Shown one piece after another: positions 24,703-33,137 of a stretch of 35,199 nt of DNA (position 1 is the stretch's first letter; each line of letters opens with the position of its first letter). Location of the stretch: NCBI GenBank assembly GCA_046294265.1, contig JBKBKC010000021.1:1-35199 (forward strand). The letters are read 5' to 3'. Below the pieces are notes generated by a model, which was given only the letters and a program-made list of their open reading frames with translations, ran no database searches and was not told the DNA's origin. The stretch is from JBKBKC01 sp046294265 (GTDB taxonomy: Bacteria; Pseudomonadota; Alphaproteobacteria; Rhodobacterales; Rhodobacteraceae). A program made the position numbers and the translations under genes.

Positions 24703-25590
24703 ATGGCCACGATGAAAACCGCGATGCTGATGGCGGGGATGACCGCGCTGTTCATGGTGGTGGGCGCGCTGATCGGCGGCGAGGCAGGCATGGTGATCGC
24801 CCTTGTGATCGCGGGCGGGATGAACCTTTTTGCCTGGTGGAATTCGGACAAGGCCGTTTTGCGGATGCACGGCGCGCGCGAGGTGGATATGGGCAGCGCG
24901 CCCGATCTGGTGCGCATGGTGCATGGTCTGGCCGACCGGGCCGGTCTGCCGCGTCCGAAGGTTTACATCATCGACACGCCCCAGCCCAACGCCTTTGCCA
25001 CCGGCCGCAACCCCGAGAATGCGGCGGTGGCGGCGACCACGGGCCTGTTGCGCGCGCTGTCGCCAGATGAGGTCGCGGGCGTGATGGCGCATGAGTTGGC
25101 GCATATCCGGAACCGCGACACGCTGATCATGACGGTCACGGCGACCTTCGCGGGCGCAATCTCGATGCTGGCCAATTTCGCCATGTTCTTTGGCGGCAGC
25201 CGCGACCGGCCGGGAGGGATCATCGGGACCATCGCGCTGATGATCCTGGCGCCGCTGGCGGCGATGCTGGTGCAGATGGCGATCAGCCGCGCGCGGGAAT
25301 ACGAGGCCGACCGGGTGGGGGCCGAGATCTGCGGCCAGCCGCTGGCGCTTGCCTCGGCGCTGCAGCGGATCGAGGGGATGGCGGCGCGCATCGACAATCA
25401 TGCGGCGGAAAGAAACCCCGCGACGGCGCATATGTTCATCATCAACCCGTTGCACATGCACAGCCATGACCGGCTGTTCGCCACCCATCCGAACACCGCC
25501 AACCGGGTGGCCGCGCTGCGCGCGATGCCGGCACCCGTGGCGGCGGTGCGGTCGTCGTCGCTGCCGGTCGCAGGGCGGCGGCGCCGATAG
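24703..25590 (+). CDS. htpX: Membrane zinc metalloprotease HtpX (M48)
   Basis: A 295-residue M48 protease that degrades misfolded membrane proteins. Two N-terminal membrane segments (about 5-45) precede the zinc site H130-E131-L-A-H134 in MAHELAHIRN. The third ligand is the Glu in REYEADRVG. Two more hydrophobic segments lie between these. The start ATG at 24703 follows AAGGGGAT at 7-8 bases. The C-terminus contains the usual HPNTANRVAALR. Separated from the upstream gene by 69 bases. Confidence 0.95.
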   Translation: MATMKTAMLMAGMTALFMVVGALIGGEAGMVIALVIAGGMNLFAWWNSDKAVLRMHGAREVDMGSAPDLVRMVHGLADRAGLPRPKVYIIDTPQPNAFATGRNPENAAVAATTGLLRALSPDEVAGVMAHELAHIRNRDTLIMTVTATFAGAISMLANFAMFFGGSRDRPGGIIGTIALMILAPLAAMLVQMAISRAREYEADRVGAEICGQPLALASALQRIEGMAARIDNHAAERNPATAHMFIINPLHMHSHDRLFATHPNTANRVAALRAMPAPVAAVRSSSLPVAGRRRR

Positions 25591-25768
25591 GGCACCGCGC
25601 CGCGACCGGCACATGCCGTTACCTGCGCGGCACGGTCTGGATAAATTTGCCACAGCGCGGGGAATGCGGGGGGCCGCGCATCTTTGGCTTGATCGGCATG
25701 CCCGGGTCGTGAGATTCTGGCCGAGGATCAAGACGAAAACGACCAGAAGACGGAGCAGCAGCGCCTTG

Positions 25769-26605
25769 ATGGACCTCGTTTCCACCCCTTTCGTGAGGGC
25801 GACGCATGTTTATGCGGCGGCGTTGACGAAAAAGGGCGCGCGCGAACTTGGCGTGGACATCTGCCTGCCGGACACCTCGACCGGCCCCGTTCCGCTGGTG
25901 GCCTGGCTGCACGCGGGCGGGTTTCGGACCGGATCGCGGCTGAACCCGAAGCACGACGTGATCGCGAGGGCCTTCGCGCGGCAGGGCTATGCCGTGGCCT
26001 TTCTCGACTACCGCCTGGCGCGTCCGGCGGCGATCCTGGGCCGTGCGACGCGGCTGTCCCTGCCCGGGCTGATCGCGGATTCGGAGCAGCACGGCGAAGA
26101 GATGCACGAGACATTCCGCAAGGAGCGCGCGCTGGCGGTGGTCGAGGATGTCTGCGACTTTTATGACTGGATCGTGCCCCGGCAGGCGGAGTTCGGGCTG
26201 GACGGGGTGCATATCCTGGCGGGATCGTCGGCGGGCGGGATCTCGGTGCTGAACACGCTGATGCTGCACAGGGTGATCCGGCGCAGGCTGCCCCCGATCC
26301 GGTCGGCCTTTGTGCTGTCCGGTGGGTTTGCCTATCCGTCGCACTGGCGCGACGGCGACACCCGCATCCTGGCCCTGCACAATCCGGCCGACCCGAAGGT
26401 GGCGTTCTCGTCGATACGGCGGGTTCAGGGGATGGCGCAGCGCAACTTCACGCTGCTTGCCGAGGACGGGCACGGCCATGGCGCCGTCAGCCTTTCGCGC
26501 GATGAAGACCTTGCCGCCGGGGTCGCGCGGCTGGTGGCCTTTGACCGCGACGGGCGCAGGATCGCGCCCCCGTCGCAGGAGTGCGAGCCATGCGCATCTG
26601 CGTGA
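25769..26605 (+). CDS. Alpha/beta hydrolase (esterase/lipase-like)
   Basis: About 278 residues of alpha/beta-hydrolase fold. The oxyanion segment is WLHAGGF (His48 onward), the nucleophile elbow GSSAGG places Ser154, and a late DGHGHGA supplies the likely catalytic His. This resembles the HSL/carboxylesterase type, with HAGG instead of the usual HGGG. The start is uncertain: ATG at 25769 (with GGAG 13 bases upstream) begins just before the homologous part, while ATG at 25613 would add 52 residues. It overlaps the glycosyltransferase by 16 bases and so belongs to the same transcript. Role inferred as removal or transfer of an acyl group on a glycan. Confidence 0.7.
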   Translation: MDLVSTPFVRATHVYAAALTKKGARELGVDICLPDTSTGPVPLVAWLHAGGFRTGSRLNPKHDVIARAFARQGYAVAFLDYRLARPAAILGRATRLSLPGLIADSEQHGEEMHETFRKERALAVVEDVCDFYDWIVPRQAEFGLDGVHILAGSSAGGISVLNTLMLHRVIRRRLPPIRSAFVLSGGFAYPSHWRDGDTRILALHNPADPKVAFSSIRRVQGMAQRNFTLLAEDGHGHGAVSLSRDEDLAAGVARLVAFDRDGRRIAPPSQECEPCASA

Positions 26606-27618
26606 TCACCCTGATGAAGAACGAGGGGCCGTTCATCCTGGAATGGCTGGCGCATTGGCGCAGCCTCGGCGTGACCGACGTGATCGTGTTTTCCAACGAC
26701 TGTTTTGACGGGACCGACCTGATCCTGGACCGGCTGGATGCGATGGGGCTGGTGCAGCACCTGCCCAACCCGGCCGTGCTGGTGGGGTCATCGCAGTTCC
26801 ACCGCGTGGCGCTGGCCTATGGTGCGGACCTGCGCCGCCACCGCGAGGCGGATTACACGATGATCTGCGACGTGGATGAATTCCTGCACATCGGCGTGGT
26901 GGATGGCACCCTTCCGGGCCTGTTGGCGCTGCACGGCCATCCCGACGCCATATCGTTTTCCGAGGTGCTGTTCGGGTTCAGCGGGTGCGAGCGGTTCGAG
27001 GACCGCCCCGTGACCGAGCGGTTCACCTGGGCCACGACGCGCAGCCCCGACGGCAAGCGCGCGCGGCGCGGCGTCAAGACCATCGCCAAGGTCGGGCCCG
27101 ATGTTCTGGAATGGTCCAACCACCGCCCGCAGTTGCAGGACCGCCGTGGCATCCGCTGGCTGGACGGATCGGGCAAGGCGGTGCCGCGCGCGTTCCGGCT
27201 GGGCACCGAACGGGGGATGGATGTGCGCGGCTGCATGGATCAGGCCTGGCTCGCCCATTATTCGGTGCGGTCCGCCGAAAGCATGCTCTTGAAGCTGGAC
27301 CGCGGCGATGCCGTCCGTCAGGGCCGGTTGCAGCCCGACTATGCGCGCAAGCGCAGTTCGGCCGACGAGGTGAACACGACGATGCAGGACCACGCGGCCA
27401 TCATCCGCATGGGGATCGAGGTGCTGGCGGCCGACCCCGTGTTGCGCCGCCTGCACGACGCGGCTGTGGCCGCACACCGCCAGCGGATCGACGCGCTGAA
27501 GGCTGACCCCGTGATGCGCGACGCCTGGACCACGATCCGCGGCCTGTGCCTGTCCGAAAGCGTGCAACCCGCGCGGCGGCAGGATGCGCCCGAAGCGCCA
27601 GAAACGGTCACGGACTAG
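26590..27618 (+). CDS. Glycosyltransferase family 2-like protein
   Basis: A 342-residue protein of the glyco_tranf_2_4 type. The N-terminus RICVITLMKNEGPFILEWLAHWRSLGV is the typical nucleotide-binding start, followed by IVFSNDCFDGTD and the metal-binding DVDEFLHI. Such proteins transfer sugars to surface polysaccharides or proteins; donor and acceptor are unknown. The ATG at 26590 follows AGGAG by 8 bases; a GTG three codons upstream is less likely. It overlaps the hydrolase end and converges on the FkbM gene. Confidence 0.8.
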   Translation: MRICVITLMKNEGPFILEWLAHWRSLGVTDVIVFSNDCFDGTDLILDRLDAMGLVQHLPNPAVLVGSSQFHRVALAYGADLRRHREADYTMICDVDEFLHIGVVDGTLPGLLALHGHPDAISFSEVLFGFSGCERFEDRPVTERFTWATTRSPDGKRARRGVKTIAKVGPDVLEWSNHRPQLQDRRGIRWLDGSGKAVPRAFRLGTERGMDVRGCMDQAWLAHYSVRSAESMLLKLDRGDAVRQGRLQPDYARKRSSADEVNTTMQDHAAIIRMGIEVLAADPVLRRLHDAAVAAHRQRIDALKADPVMRDAWTTIRGLCLSESVQPARRQDAPEAPETVTD

Positions 27619-27631
27619 CGCGGCCGAGCCC

Positions 27632-28516
27632 TCAGCCGTCAGCCCGCAGCGCGGCGGGAAGCGCATCGGCATAGCGTTGCGGCAGGTCCTCGGCGACCGC
27701 ATTGCGCTGCACGAGGTGGTCGAGTGCCCAGAGAACCAGGCTGTGGCTCTGGAACACGCCCGCCGCCAGAATGGCGAGGTGGCGCAGCTCTTCATCCGTC
27801 AGCCGCGCAGGCTGGCGCAGGTCGCGCAGATAGACCGCGTCGCCGTCCAGCAGCTGGTCGCGCATCTTGCGAAACCGCAGCCGCGGCAGCTGCGAGGACG
27901 GCAATGCCACCGCTTTGGAGAACATGAACTTGTGCGGAAAAAAGCCCTGGCTGCGCAGCGCGGTATCGGCCCCGCCGAGCATCGGCTCGCCCTCATACAG
28001 GGGAAAGAAGCGCACCTCGGTGATCACGGCCAGCGCGGTGGACATGAGGGTTCTTGCCCCCTCGAACACCATCACCTCGCCGCCCTGGATGTCGATCTTC
28101 AGAAGATCGAAGCGGCCAACCTCCGGGCAGTCGTCCAGCGCGACCGTCTGCAGCGGCACCGCGCCCGTCACCTTGCCCCATTTCGGCTTGCCGAGATAGC
28201 GCATGGCCGCAACGTCCGGCAGGAACAGCGAGGTGAACCCGCCGGAGGCATAGAGGTTGAGCGTCTTGCGCCCGCCATCGCCGACGGCATGGGGCAGATA
28301 GGTCTCATGCGGACCCTTCGTTTCATTCAGGCGCGCCAGGGCTTCCGCCTGCGGCTCGAACCCCACAACCTCGCAGCGCCCGGCCTCAAGCAGCCCCAGA
28401 TACGGCGGAGGATTGATCGGATTGGCGCCGACATCGACGATGCGGGTCAGGCGTTCCGTCCGCAGCCCGTCCAGCAGCACCTGCACCTGTGGCTCCGGCC
28501 CGGTCCTGATGTCCAT
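27632..28516 (-). CDS. FkbM-family methyltransferase
   Basis: A 294-residue SAM-dependent methyltransferase of the FkbM family. SAM motif I is RIVDVGANPIN, then a VVGFEPQ strand, and the characteristic DLLKIDIQGGEVMVFEGA. Members O-methylate sugars or polyketides. The ATG at 28516 follows GGGGAG. The last about 90 residues form a C-terminal extension. Convergent with the glycosyltransferase (13-base gap) and divergent from ruvB; the pairing suggests glycan decoration. Confidence 0.85.
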   Translation of the reverse strand: MDIRTGPEPQVQVLLDGLRTERLTRIVDVGANPINPPPYLGLLEAGRCEVVGFEPQAEALARLNETKGPHETYLPHAVGDGGRKTLNLYASGGFTSLFLPDVAAMRYLGKPKWGKVTGAVPLQTVALDDCPEVGRFDLLKIDIQGGEVMVFEGARTLMSTALAVITEVRFFPLYEGEPMLGGADTALRSQGFFPHKFMFSKAVALPSSQLPRLRFRKMRDQLLDGDAVYLRDLRQPARLTDEELRHLAILAAGVFQSHSLVLWALDHLVQRNAVAEDLPQRYADALPAALRADG

Positions 28517-28723
28517 GATCTCGCTCCCCGCTGTCCGCCACAGGTTTACCGCATGGTTTCCGCAACGGAAAGGGGCTGGCGCGGGTCTGGCGGCCCCGTG
28601 GGTGTGGGGGCGGGCGGGCACCGTCGCGCGCCATCCACCGCCTGCACCCGTCGCCCGCACCCGCCGCCCTTGTCAACCGGCCGCCGTTCGTGGAATGTTC
28701 GGGAACCCTGCGAAAGCTCCGCG

Positions 28724-29767
28724 ATGACCGATCCCCTGCTGCGCCCCGCCGCCCTGCCCGAGGATAAGGCACCCGACCTCGACCGCGCGCTGCGCCCGCA
28801 GATGCTCGCGGATTTCGTGGGTCAGGCCGAGGCGCGGGCCAACCTGCGGGTGTTCATCGAAAGCGCGCGCAGGCGGGGCGAGGCGATGGACCACACGCTG
28901 TTCCACGGCCCGCCCGGCCTTGGGAAGACCACGCTGGCGCAGATCATGGCGCGCGAGCTGGGCGTGGGGTTCCGCATGACCTCCGGGCCGGTGCTGGCCA
29001 AACCCGGCGATCTGGCGGCGATCCTGACCAATCTGGAACCCCGCGACGTGCTGTTCATCGACGAGATCCACCGGCTTTCGGCGGTGGTGGAAGAGGTGCT
29101 CTATCCTGCCCTGGAGGATTTCGCGCTGGACCTGGTGATCGGCGAGGGGCCCGCCGCGCGCACCGTGCGGATCGACCTGCAGCCCTTCACGCTGGTCGGC
29201 GCCACCACCCGGCTGGGCCTTCTGACCACGCCGCTACGCGACCGCTTCGGCATTCCCACCCGGCTGGAATTCTATACCGAGGCCGAGCTTGACCTGATCG
29301 TGGCGCGCGGCGCCCGGCTCTTGGGGATCGAGGCCGAACCCCTGGGCACGCTGGAGATCGCGCGCCGGGCGCGGGGCACGCCGCGCATCGCGGGGCGGCT
29401 GTTGCGCCGGGTGGTGGATTTCGCGCTGGTCGAGGGCGACGGACGGCTGACGCGGGCGGTGGCGGACCACGCGCTGACGCGGCTGGGGGTGGATCATCTG
29501 GGCCTTGACGGTGGCGACCGGCGGTATCTGACACTGTTGGCCGAGCATTACGGCGGCGGCCCGGTGGGGGTGGAGACGATCAGCGCCGCCCTGTCCGAGG
29601 CCCGCGACGCCATCGAGGAGGTGACCGAGCCGTTCCTCTTGCAGCAGGGGCTGATCCTGCGCACCCCGCGCGGGCGGATGCTGGGCCAGCGGGCCTGGCG
29701 GCATCTGGGGCTGGAGCCGCCGCGGGCACCCGACCCGAAGCCCGGGCAGGCGGAGCTGTTCGAGTAG
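28724..29767 (+). CDS. ruvB: Holliday junction branch-migration helicase RuvB
   Basis: A 347-residue RuvB, normal length and intact. Walker A is GPPGLGKTTLAQ, Walker B DEIHRLS, sensor GATTRLGLLTTPLRDRFGI, and the C-terminal winged helix ends near TPRGRMLGQRAWRHL. The start ATG at 28724 matches the usual N-terminus (MTDPLL...). Its normal partners ruvC and ruvA are not upstream; an FkbM gene is. After its stop the base composition drops, marking the edge of the acquired segment. Confidence 0.96.
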   Translation: MTDPLLRPAALPEDKAPDLDRALRPQMLADFVGQAEARANLRVFIESARRRGEAMDHTLFHGPPGLGKTTLAQIMARELGVGFRMTSGPVLAKPGDLAAILTNLEPRDVLFIDEIHRLSAVVEEVLYPALEDFALDLVIGEGPAARTVRIDLQPFTLVGATTRLGLLTTPLRDRFGIPTRLEFYTEAELDLIVARGARLLGIEAEPLGTLEIARRARGTPRIAGRLLRRVVDFALVEGDGRLTRAVADHALTRLGVDHLGLDGGDRRYLTLLAEHYGGGPVGVETISAALSEARDAIEEVTEPFLLQQGLILRTPRGRMLGQRAWRHLGLEPPRAPDPKPGQAELFE

Positions 29768-29786
29768 CCGGAACATCGCCACCATG

Positions 29787-29803
29787 TGTCCCACTTTCGG
29801 ACA
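29787..29803. promoter_or_regulatory. Operator-like inverted repeat, site 1
   Basis: TGTCCCACTTTCGGACA has TGTCC/GGACA arms. It is almost the same as site 3 (TGTCCGACTTTCCGGACA at 33120), differing by one substitution and one inserted base. It lies about 120 bases before the -12 element of a sigma-54-like promoter, the normal distance for an enhancer-binding protein site. Confidence 0.6.
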
Positions 29804-29904
29804 GGGTGATCATCACGGTGTATCAGTGGGTTGGGGTGGCGAAGCATTCCTCATGTGCGGACTCGGGTGAAACCGTGGCGCCATCAGGCCGGGGATGACT
29901 TTTT

Positions 29905-29919
29905 TGGCCTGGCATTTGC
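29905..29919 (+). promoter_or_regulatory. Candidate sigma-54 promoter (-24/-12)
   Basis: TGGCCTGGCATTTGC has GG and GC exactly ten bases apart and matches the sigma-54 consensus at all key positions except two between the boxes. Expected transcription start is near 29931, giving a leader of about 370 bases before the sensor gene at 30302. Confidence 0.6.
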
Positions 29920-30301
29920 CATGGAACGACGGCGTGGCTGGATGCGGCCCGTGAACTGCGGAACGGCGCGGTTTCAGCGGGCCTGCCCTGGTCCGACACC
30001 CGAGGTGCGGCTGCGCGACGGTCCTATGGGGCAACCTTCTCTTGTGGATGCCGCCCTCATTTGCAAGGAATTTCTGAACCTTAGGCATGTGATCGAGTGC
30101 GGACTCTTGTCAGGCCTGTTCGTGCGGCCCGATAGATGCCGCTGGCCGAGATGGTGATGCGCGGACCGGGGCCAGATCTCTTAGAGCGAGTTCGAGGCTC
30201 GGAGAAGGTTTCTGGTTCGCCCATGGGCCGAGGCGCGGCCTTCTGTTGCGGATGCGTTCGACGGGGTCGTCCCGGTTGTTCTGAAGAATGAGGGAGGGTC
30301 G
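29920..30301. other. Gap without a recognisable gene
   Basis: The 534-base gap between ruvB and the sensor gene holds the operator and promoter above and otherwise no gene that I can support. Short open frames exist on both strands, including one from an ATG at 29922, but none has a ribosome-binding site with a recognisable product. It may contain remnants of deleted genes. Confidence 0.6.
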
Positions 30302-31168
30302 ATGGGTGATCTGAGAAGAACTCGGCGACAATTGCTGACTGCCGTGGCAGGAGCTCTGACGTCGACTCTGGTGGTCGCGGAAGATATGGTCGGTGCAATC
30401 CGCTTTGGCCTGACCCCCGTGTTCCTCGATAATGACTGGCATCTCCTTGATCGCCTGAGCGCGCATATCCACGTCGCTACAGGACGCCATGTCGAATACA
30501 CCCAGCGACGAACCTACAAGGAAGTTGTTGCACTGCTGCTGCTTGGGGAAATCGACGCCGCCTGGCTGTGCGGTTATCCGCTTCTGCAGCACCCAGGCCG
30601 GCTGGAGGCCGTCGCAGTTCCTGTGTGGCAGGGCCAGCCCCTCTACAGGGCGTATGTGATCGCCGCAGAGGATCGAAATGTCGGTGACTTCGCCGATCTG
30701 GCGGGAGACATTCACGCCTATTCAGACCCGGATTCGAATTCCGGCCATCTGGTCACCGTTGCCAGGCTGCTTGAACTCGGGCAGCGTCCGGAACAGTTCT
30801 TTGCCCGGACCTTCTTTACCTTCGGGCATCGCAATGTGGTGCGCGCGGTTGCGCGCCGGCTGGCACAGTCGGGCAGTGTCGATGGCTATGTCTATGACGC
30901 CCTTGCAACGACCGAGCCGGAACTGGTCGCGCGGACCAGGGTTGTCTGGCGATCGGACTGGCATGCGTTTCCGCCTGTGGTCGTGGCGTCGGAGGCGCGT
31001 GAGACACCCGCGGTGACCGCCCTGACGCACGCCTTGTTCGATATCTCTCGCACGCAGGCCGGGCGCGACGTGCTGCGGCTCTTGCAACTTGACGGCTTCA
31101 TCGCCCCTGAACCCAAGAGCTTCGACAGCATCGCCCAGTTGATGCACCTCATCTCAGAACGGGGATAG
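30302..31168 (+). CDS. arxX: PhnD-like periplasmic sensor protein (ArxX/AioX-like)
   Basis: A 288-residue periplasmic binding protein of the phosphate/phosphonate (PhnD) type. A basic N-terminus (RRTRRQLLTAVAGAL, Tat-like) precedes the mature protein. Landmarks are IRFGLTPVF, EYTQRRTYKEVVALLLLGEIDAAWLCGYPLL, and a late VDGYVYDAL. The only Cys is Cys90 in AWLCGYPL. AioX of arsenite oxidisers is known to need one Cys for As(III) sensing, and this is where I would expect it; alignment is needed. No transport permease or ATPase is nearby, but a histidine kinase starts 2 bases after the stop, so this is a sensor accessory, as in AioXSR/ArxXSR. Start ATG has GAGGGAGGG upstream. GC is visibly lower than in flanking genes. 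Confidence 0.75.
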   Translation: MGDLRRTRRQLLTAVAGALTSTLVVAEDMVGAIRFGLTPVFLDNDWHLLDRLSAHIHVATGRHVEYTQRRTYKEVVALLLLGEIDAAWLCGYPLLQHPGRLEAVAVPVWQGQPLYRAYVIAAEDRNVGDFADLAGDIHAYSDPDSNSGHLVTVARLLELGQRPEQFFARTFFTFGHRNVVRAVARRLAQSGSVDGYVYDALATTEPELVARTRVVWRSDWHAFPPVVVASEARETPAVTALTHALFDISRTQAGRDVLRLLQLDGFIAPEPKSFDSIAQLMHLISERG

Positions 31169-31170
31169 GA

Positions 31171-32424
31171 ATGGGCTGGTCCGTTCCCCTGCCGCTCAGC
31201 CTTCGCGTGCCCCTCATCGGGGCGGCGCTGATGGTGCTCATGGGTGTCGTTGCGTCGCAACTCGTTCTTTCGGCGCTTAACCGCGCCCAGGTGCGGCAGT
31301 TGACCGATCTGGCAGAGATCGAATTCAGCGCCCTTTCCACCACTATGGGTCCATATGTCCAGCGCGACGACATCTGGGAGATGTTTGACGTCCTGGACCG
31401 CGCAACGCTGCGCGAGGGTAGCTTTCGGCCCATATCGGCAACTTTGATGGATGCGCGTGGGCGCGTCATCGTGTCCACAAAGCCCGAGGATCATCCGATT
31501 GCCAGTGACGGCGTCGCGGTCATCGCCCAAGCCATCCTGCTCGACGAGATCCGCTATGACGCAGATGCCGAGCATATCTCGGTGCGCAACACGGTGGTCT
31601 GGCAAGGACGGCCAGTAGGACAACTCGTGATCGATTTCGATGTGCACGACTTCGCGACCGAGCGAAGGCGCGCTCGATGGGTCCTGCTGTTGGGCAACGC
31701 CGCCGCGATCCTTCTCCTGTCGGTCGCGGGCTACGCGTTGATGCGGCGGGTCCTGGCCCCGGTCCGGCGGCTCACCCGCGAGATGGCGCGGCCAGGCGGC
31801 ACGCCGCAGCCGGTCCCTGAAGGTCATATCCCTGCGACGGACGCCGAGTTGGCGCAACTGTATCATACCTATAACGGGTTGATCCGCGCCGTTCAGGCCC
31901 GCACGGCAGCAGAGCGGAGACTGGCCGAACGCGAGCGCTATGTCAGTCTGGGTCGGCTGGCGGGCGGGCTGGCGCATGAGATCAACAACCCGCTCGGCGG
32001 GCTTTTGAACACGGTCGATACGATCCGCACCTACTCTGACCGCCCCGATGTGGTGCGCAGCAGTGCAGACCTGCTTGACCGTGGTCTCAAACATCTGCGC
32101 GACGTTTCACGCACCACGCTGGACATGCATCGCAATGACGGCGGTGCCGGTCAGGACGCAGTGCCGCTGACCCAACAGGACTTCGAAGACCTGCATCTGC
32201 TGATCCGCCCCGAGATTGACCGCAAGGCGCAGACCCTTGATTGGCTGGTCAAGGACGGGATGTCCTGTGGCGGTCACCTGCCGGCAGGTCCTCGGCGCCA
32301 GCGGCACGGGCAAACGCCTGGTCGCGCAACGCCTTCATGCCCTGTCGGATCGCCGGGCCGGGCCGTTTGTCGCCGTCGATCTGACGCGCCTGCCACCCGA
32401 CGAGATGGGCCACCGCATCCTTGA
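31171..32424 (+). pseudogene. arxS: Truncated sensor histidine kinase (ArxS-like), fused out of frame to an NtrC-type remnant
   Basis: Residues 1-363 encode a membrane histidine kinase: a membrane helix near 12-33, a periplasmic sensor region to about 165, a second helix near 170-190, HAMP, then the dimerisation box with phospho-acceptor His269 in LAGGLAHEINNPLGG. It then runs to LDWLVKDGM, where the ATP-binding domain (N, G1, G2 boxes) should start. From about 32263 the DNA is that of a different gene, the AAA+ region of a response regulator, read in the wrong frame to a stop at 32424. The kinase therefore lacks its catalytic domain. A colinear deletion removing the kinase ATPase domain and the receiver of the next gene explains this. 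Confidence 0.8.
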
Positions 32425-33073
32425 TCCCGAACAGGGGGCCGTGGCCCGGGCCGGCGAAGGCAGTTTGTTGATCGAACGCATCAGCCAGGCCACCGCCGAG
32501 TTGCAGGCCGGGTTGGTGACGAAACTCTGGGCCAGCGACGGCGCAGCCGGGCCAAGACTCATCGCGACCGATGGCCCGGACCTGAACGGCGGCAGTCTGA
32601 GGCCGGACCTTTACTTTCATCTGTCCGTCCTCAGGCTTTACATCCCGGAGCTCTTTTCCCGACCCGAGGATGCCGTCTGGCTGATGTCGCGCCTGTTCGA
32701 GGGGATGAACGCGCGCCGAGCTTCCCCGTTCCGGGGCATCTCAGCCCAGACCGAACTGGCGTTGCGGGCGTATGACTGGCCCGGAAACGGGCGCGAACTT
32801 CGCTCGCGGCTGATGCGGGCTATGGCGATGGCCAAAGGTGACACGATCCTTCCCTCCGACCTTTTTCCCGAGGCTGTGCCCGGCGCGGTACAGGATGCTG
32901 AAACCGGTTTTCTGCCGTTGTGTGACGTGCGCGATGCCGCCGAACGCGCGCACATTCAAGGCGCGCTGTCCCGAACGGAGGGCTCGTTGACCAGGGCTGC
33001 TAAGCTCTTGCAGATCGGCCGGTCGACGCTGTGGGAGAAAATGCAAAAGCTGGGCATAGGCGGGCGTGGCTGA
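32264..33073 (+). pseudogene. arxR: 3' remnant of an NtrC-type response regulator (ArxR-like)
   Basis: Frame runs to a stop at 33071-33073. It begins abruptly at the Walker A region (VLGASGTGKRLVAQRL), so the receiver domain and the start of the AAA+ domain are missing. What remains: Walker A, a shortened AAA+ core, RPDLYFHLSVLRLYIPEL (the conserved RxDLYxRL-type segment), a YDWPGNGRELRSRLMRAMAM strand (normally YxWPGNVRELxN), and a complete Fis-type helix-turn-helix (GSLTRAAKLLQIGRSTLWEKMQKLGI). The GAFTGA loop that contacts sigma-54 is not recognisable; the region reads EMGHRILDPEQGAV. No translation start of its own is convincing. The DNA-binding domain might still be made. Confidence 0.75.
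32276..32289. repeat. 14-bp perfect palindrome at the kinase/regulator deletion junction
   Basis: ACCTGCCGGCAGGT is fully self-complementary and lies within 15-25 bases of where kinase sequence stops and regulator sequence starts. It could mark the deletion endpoint. Confidence 0.6.
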
Positions 33074-33087
33074 CGGGATGTCGCGGC

Positions 33088-33103
33088 GTCCGGAAATCCG
33101 GAC
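33088..33103. promoter_or_regulatory. Operator-like inverted repeat, site 2
   Basis: GTCCGGAAATCCGGAC is a perfect inverted repeat (7-bp arms, 2-base centre). Its centre is 33 bp, three helical turns, from that of site 3. Placed 15 bases after the regulator stop and upstream of the ferredoxin start, it suits an enhancer site for the regulator. Confidence 0.6.
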
Positions 33104-33119
33104 AGGTTCGCTTTCTGAC

Positions 33120-33137
33120 TGTCCGACTTTCCGGACA
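33120..33137. promoter_or_regulatory. Operator-like inverted repeat, site 3
   Basis: TGTCCGACTTTCCGGACA has 6-bp arms and nearly repeats site 1 at 29787. The pair of sites 2 and 3, about 155-200 bases upstream of the ferredoxin-fusion gene, looks like a tandem activator binding region. A matching -24/-12 promoter with correct spacing was not found downstream. Confidence 0.6.

Noticed and set aside
29831..30157. Open frame of about 108 residues in the ruvB-sensor gap
   Set aside because: No recognisable motif or ribosome-binding site, and it overlaps the sigma-54-like promoter.
30302..31168. Phosphonate ABC-transporter binding protein
   Set aside because: No permease or ATPase gene is nearby; the adjacent kinase and regulator point to a sensor role.
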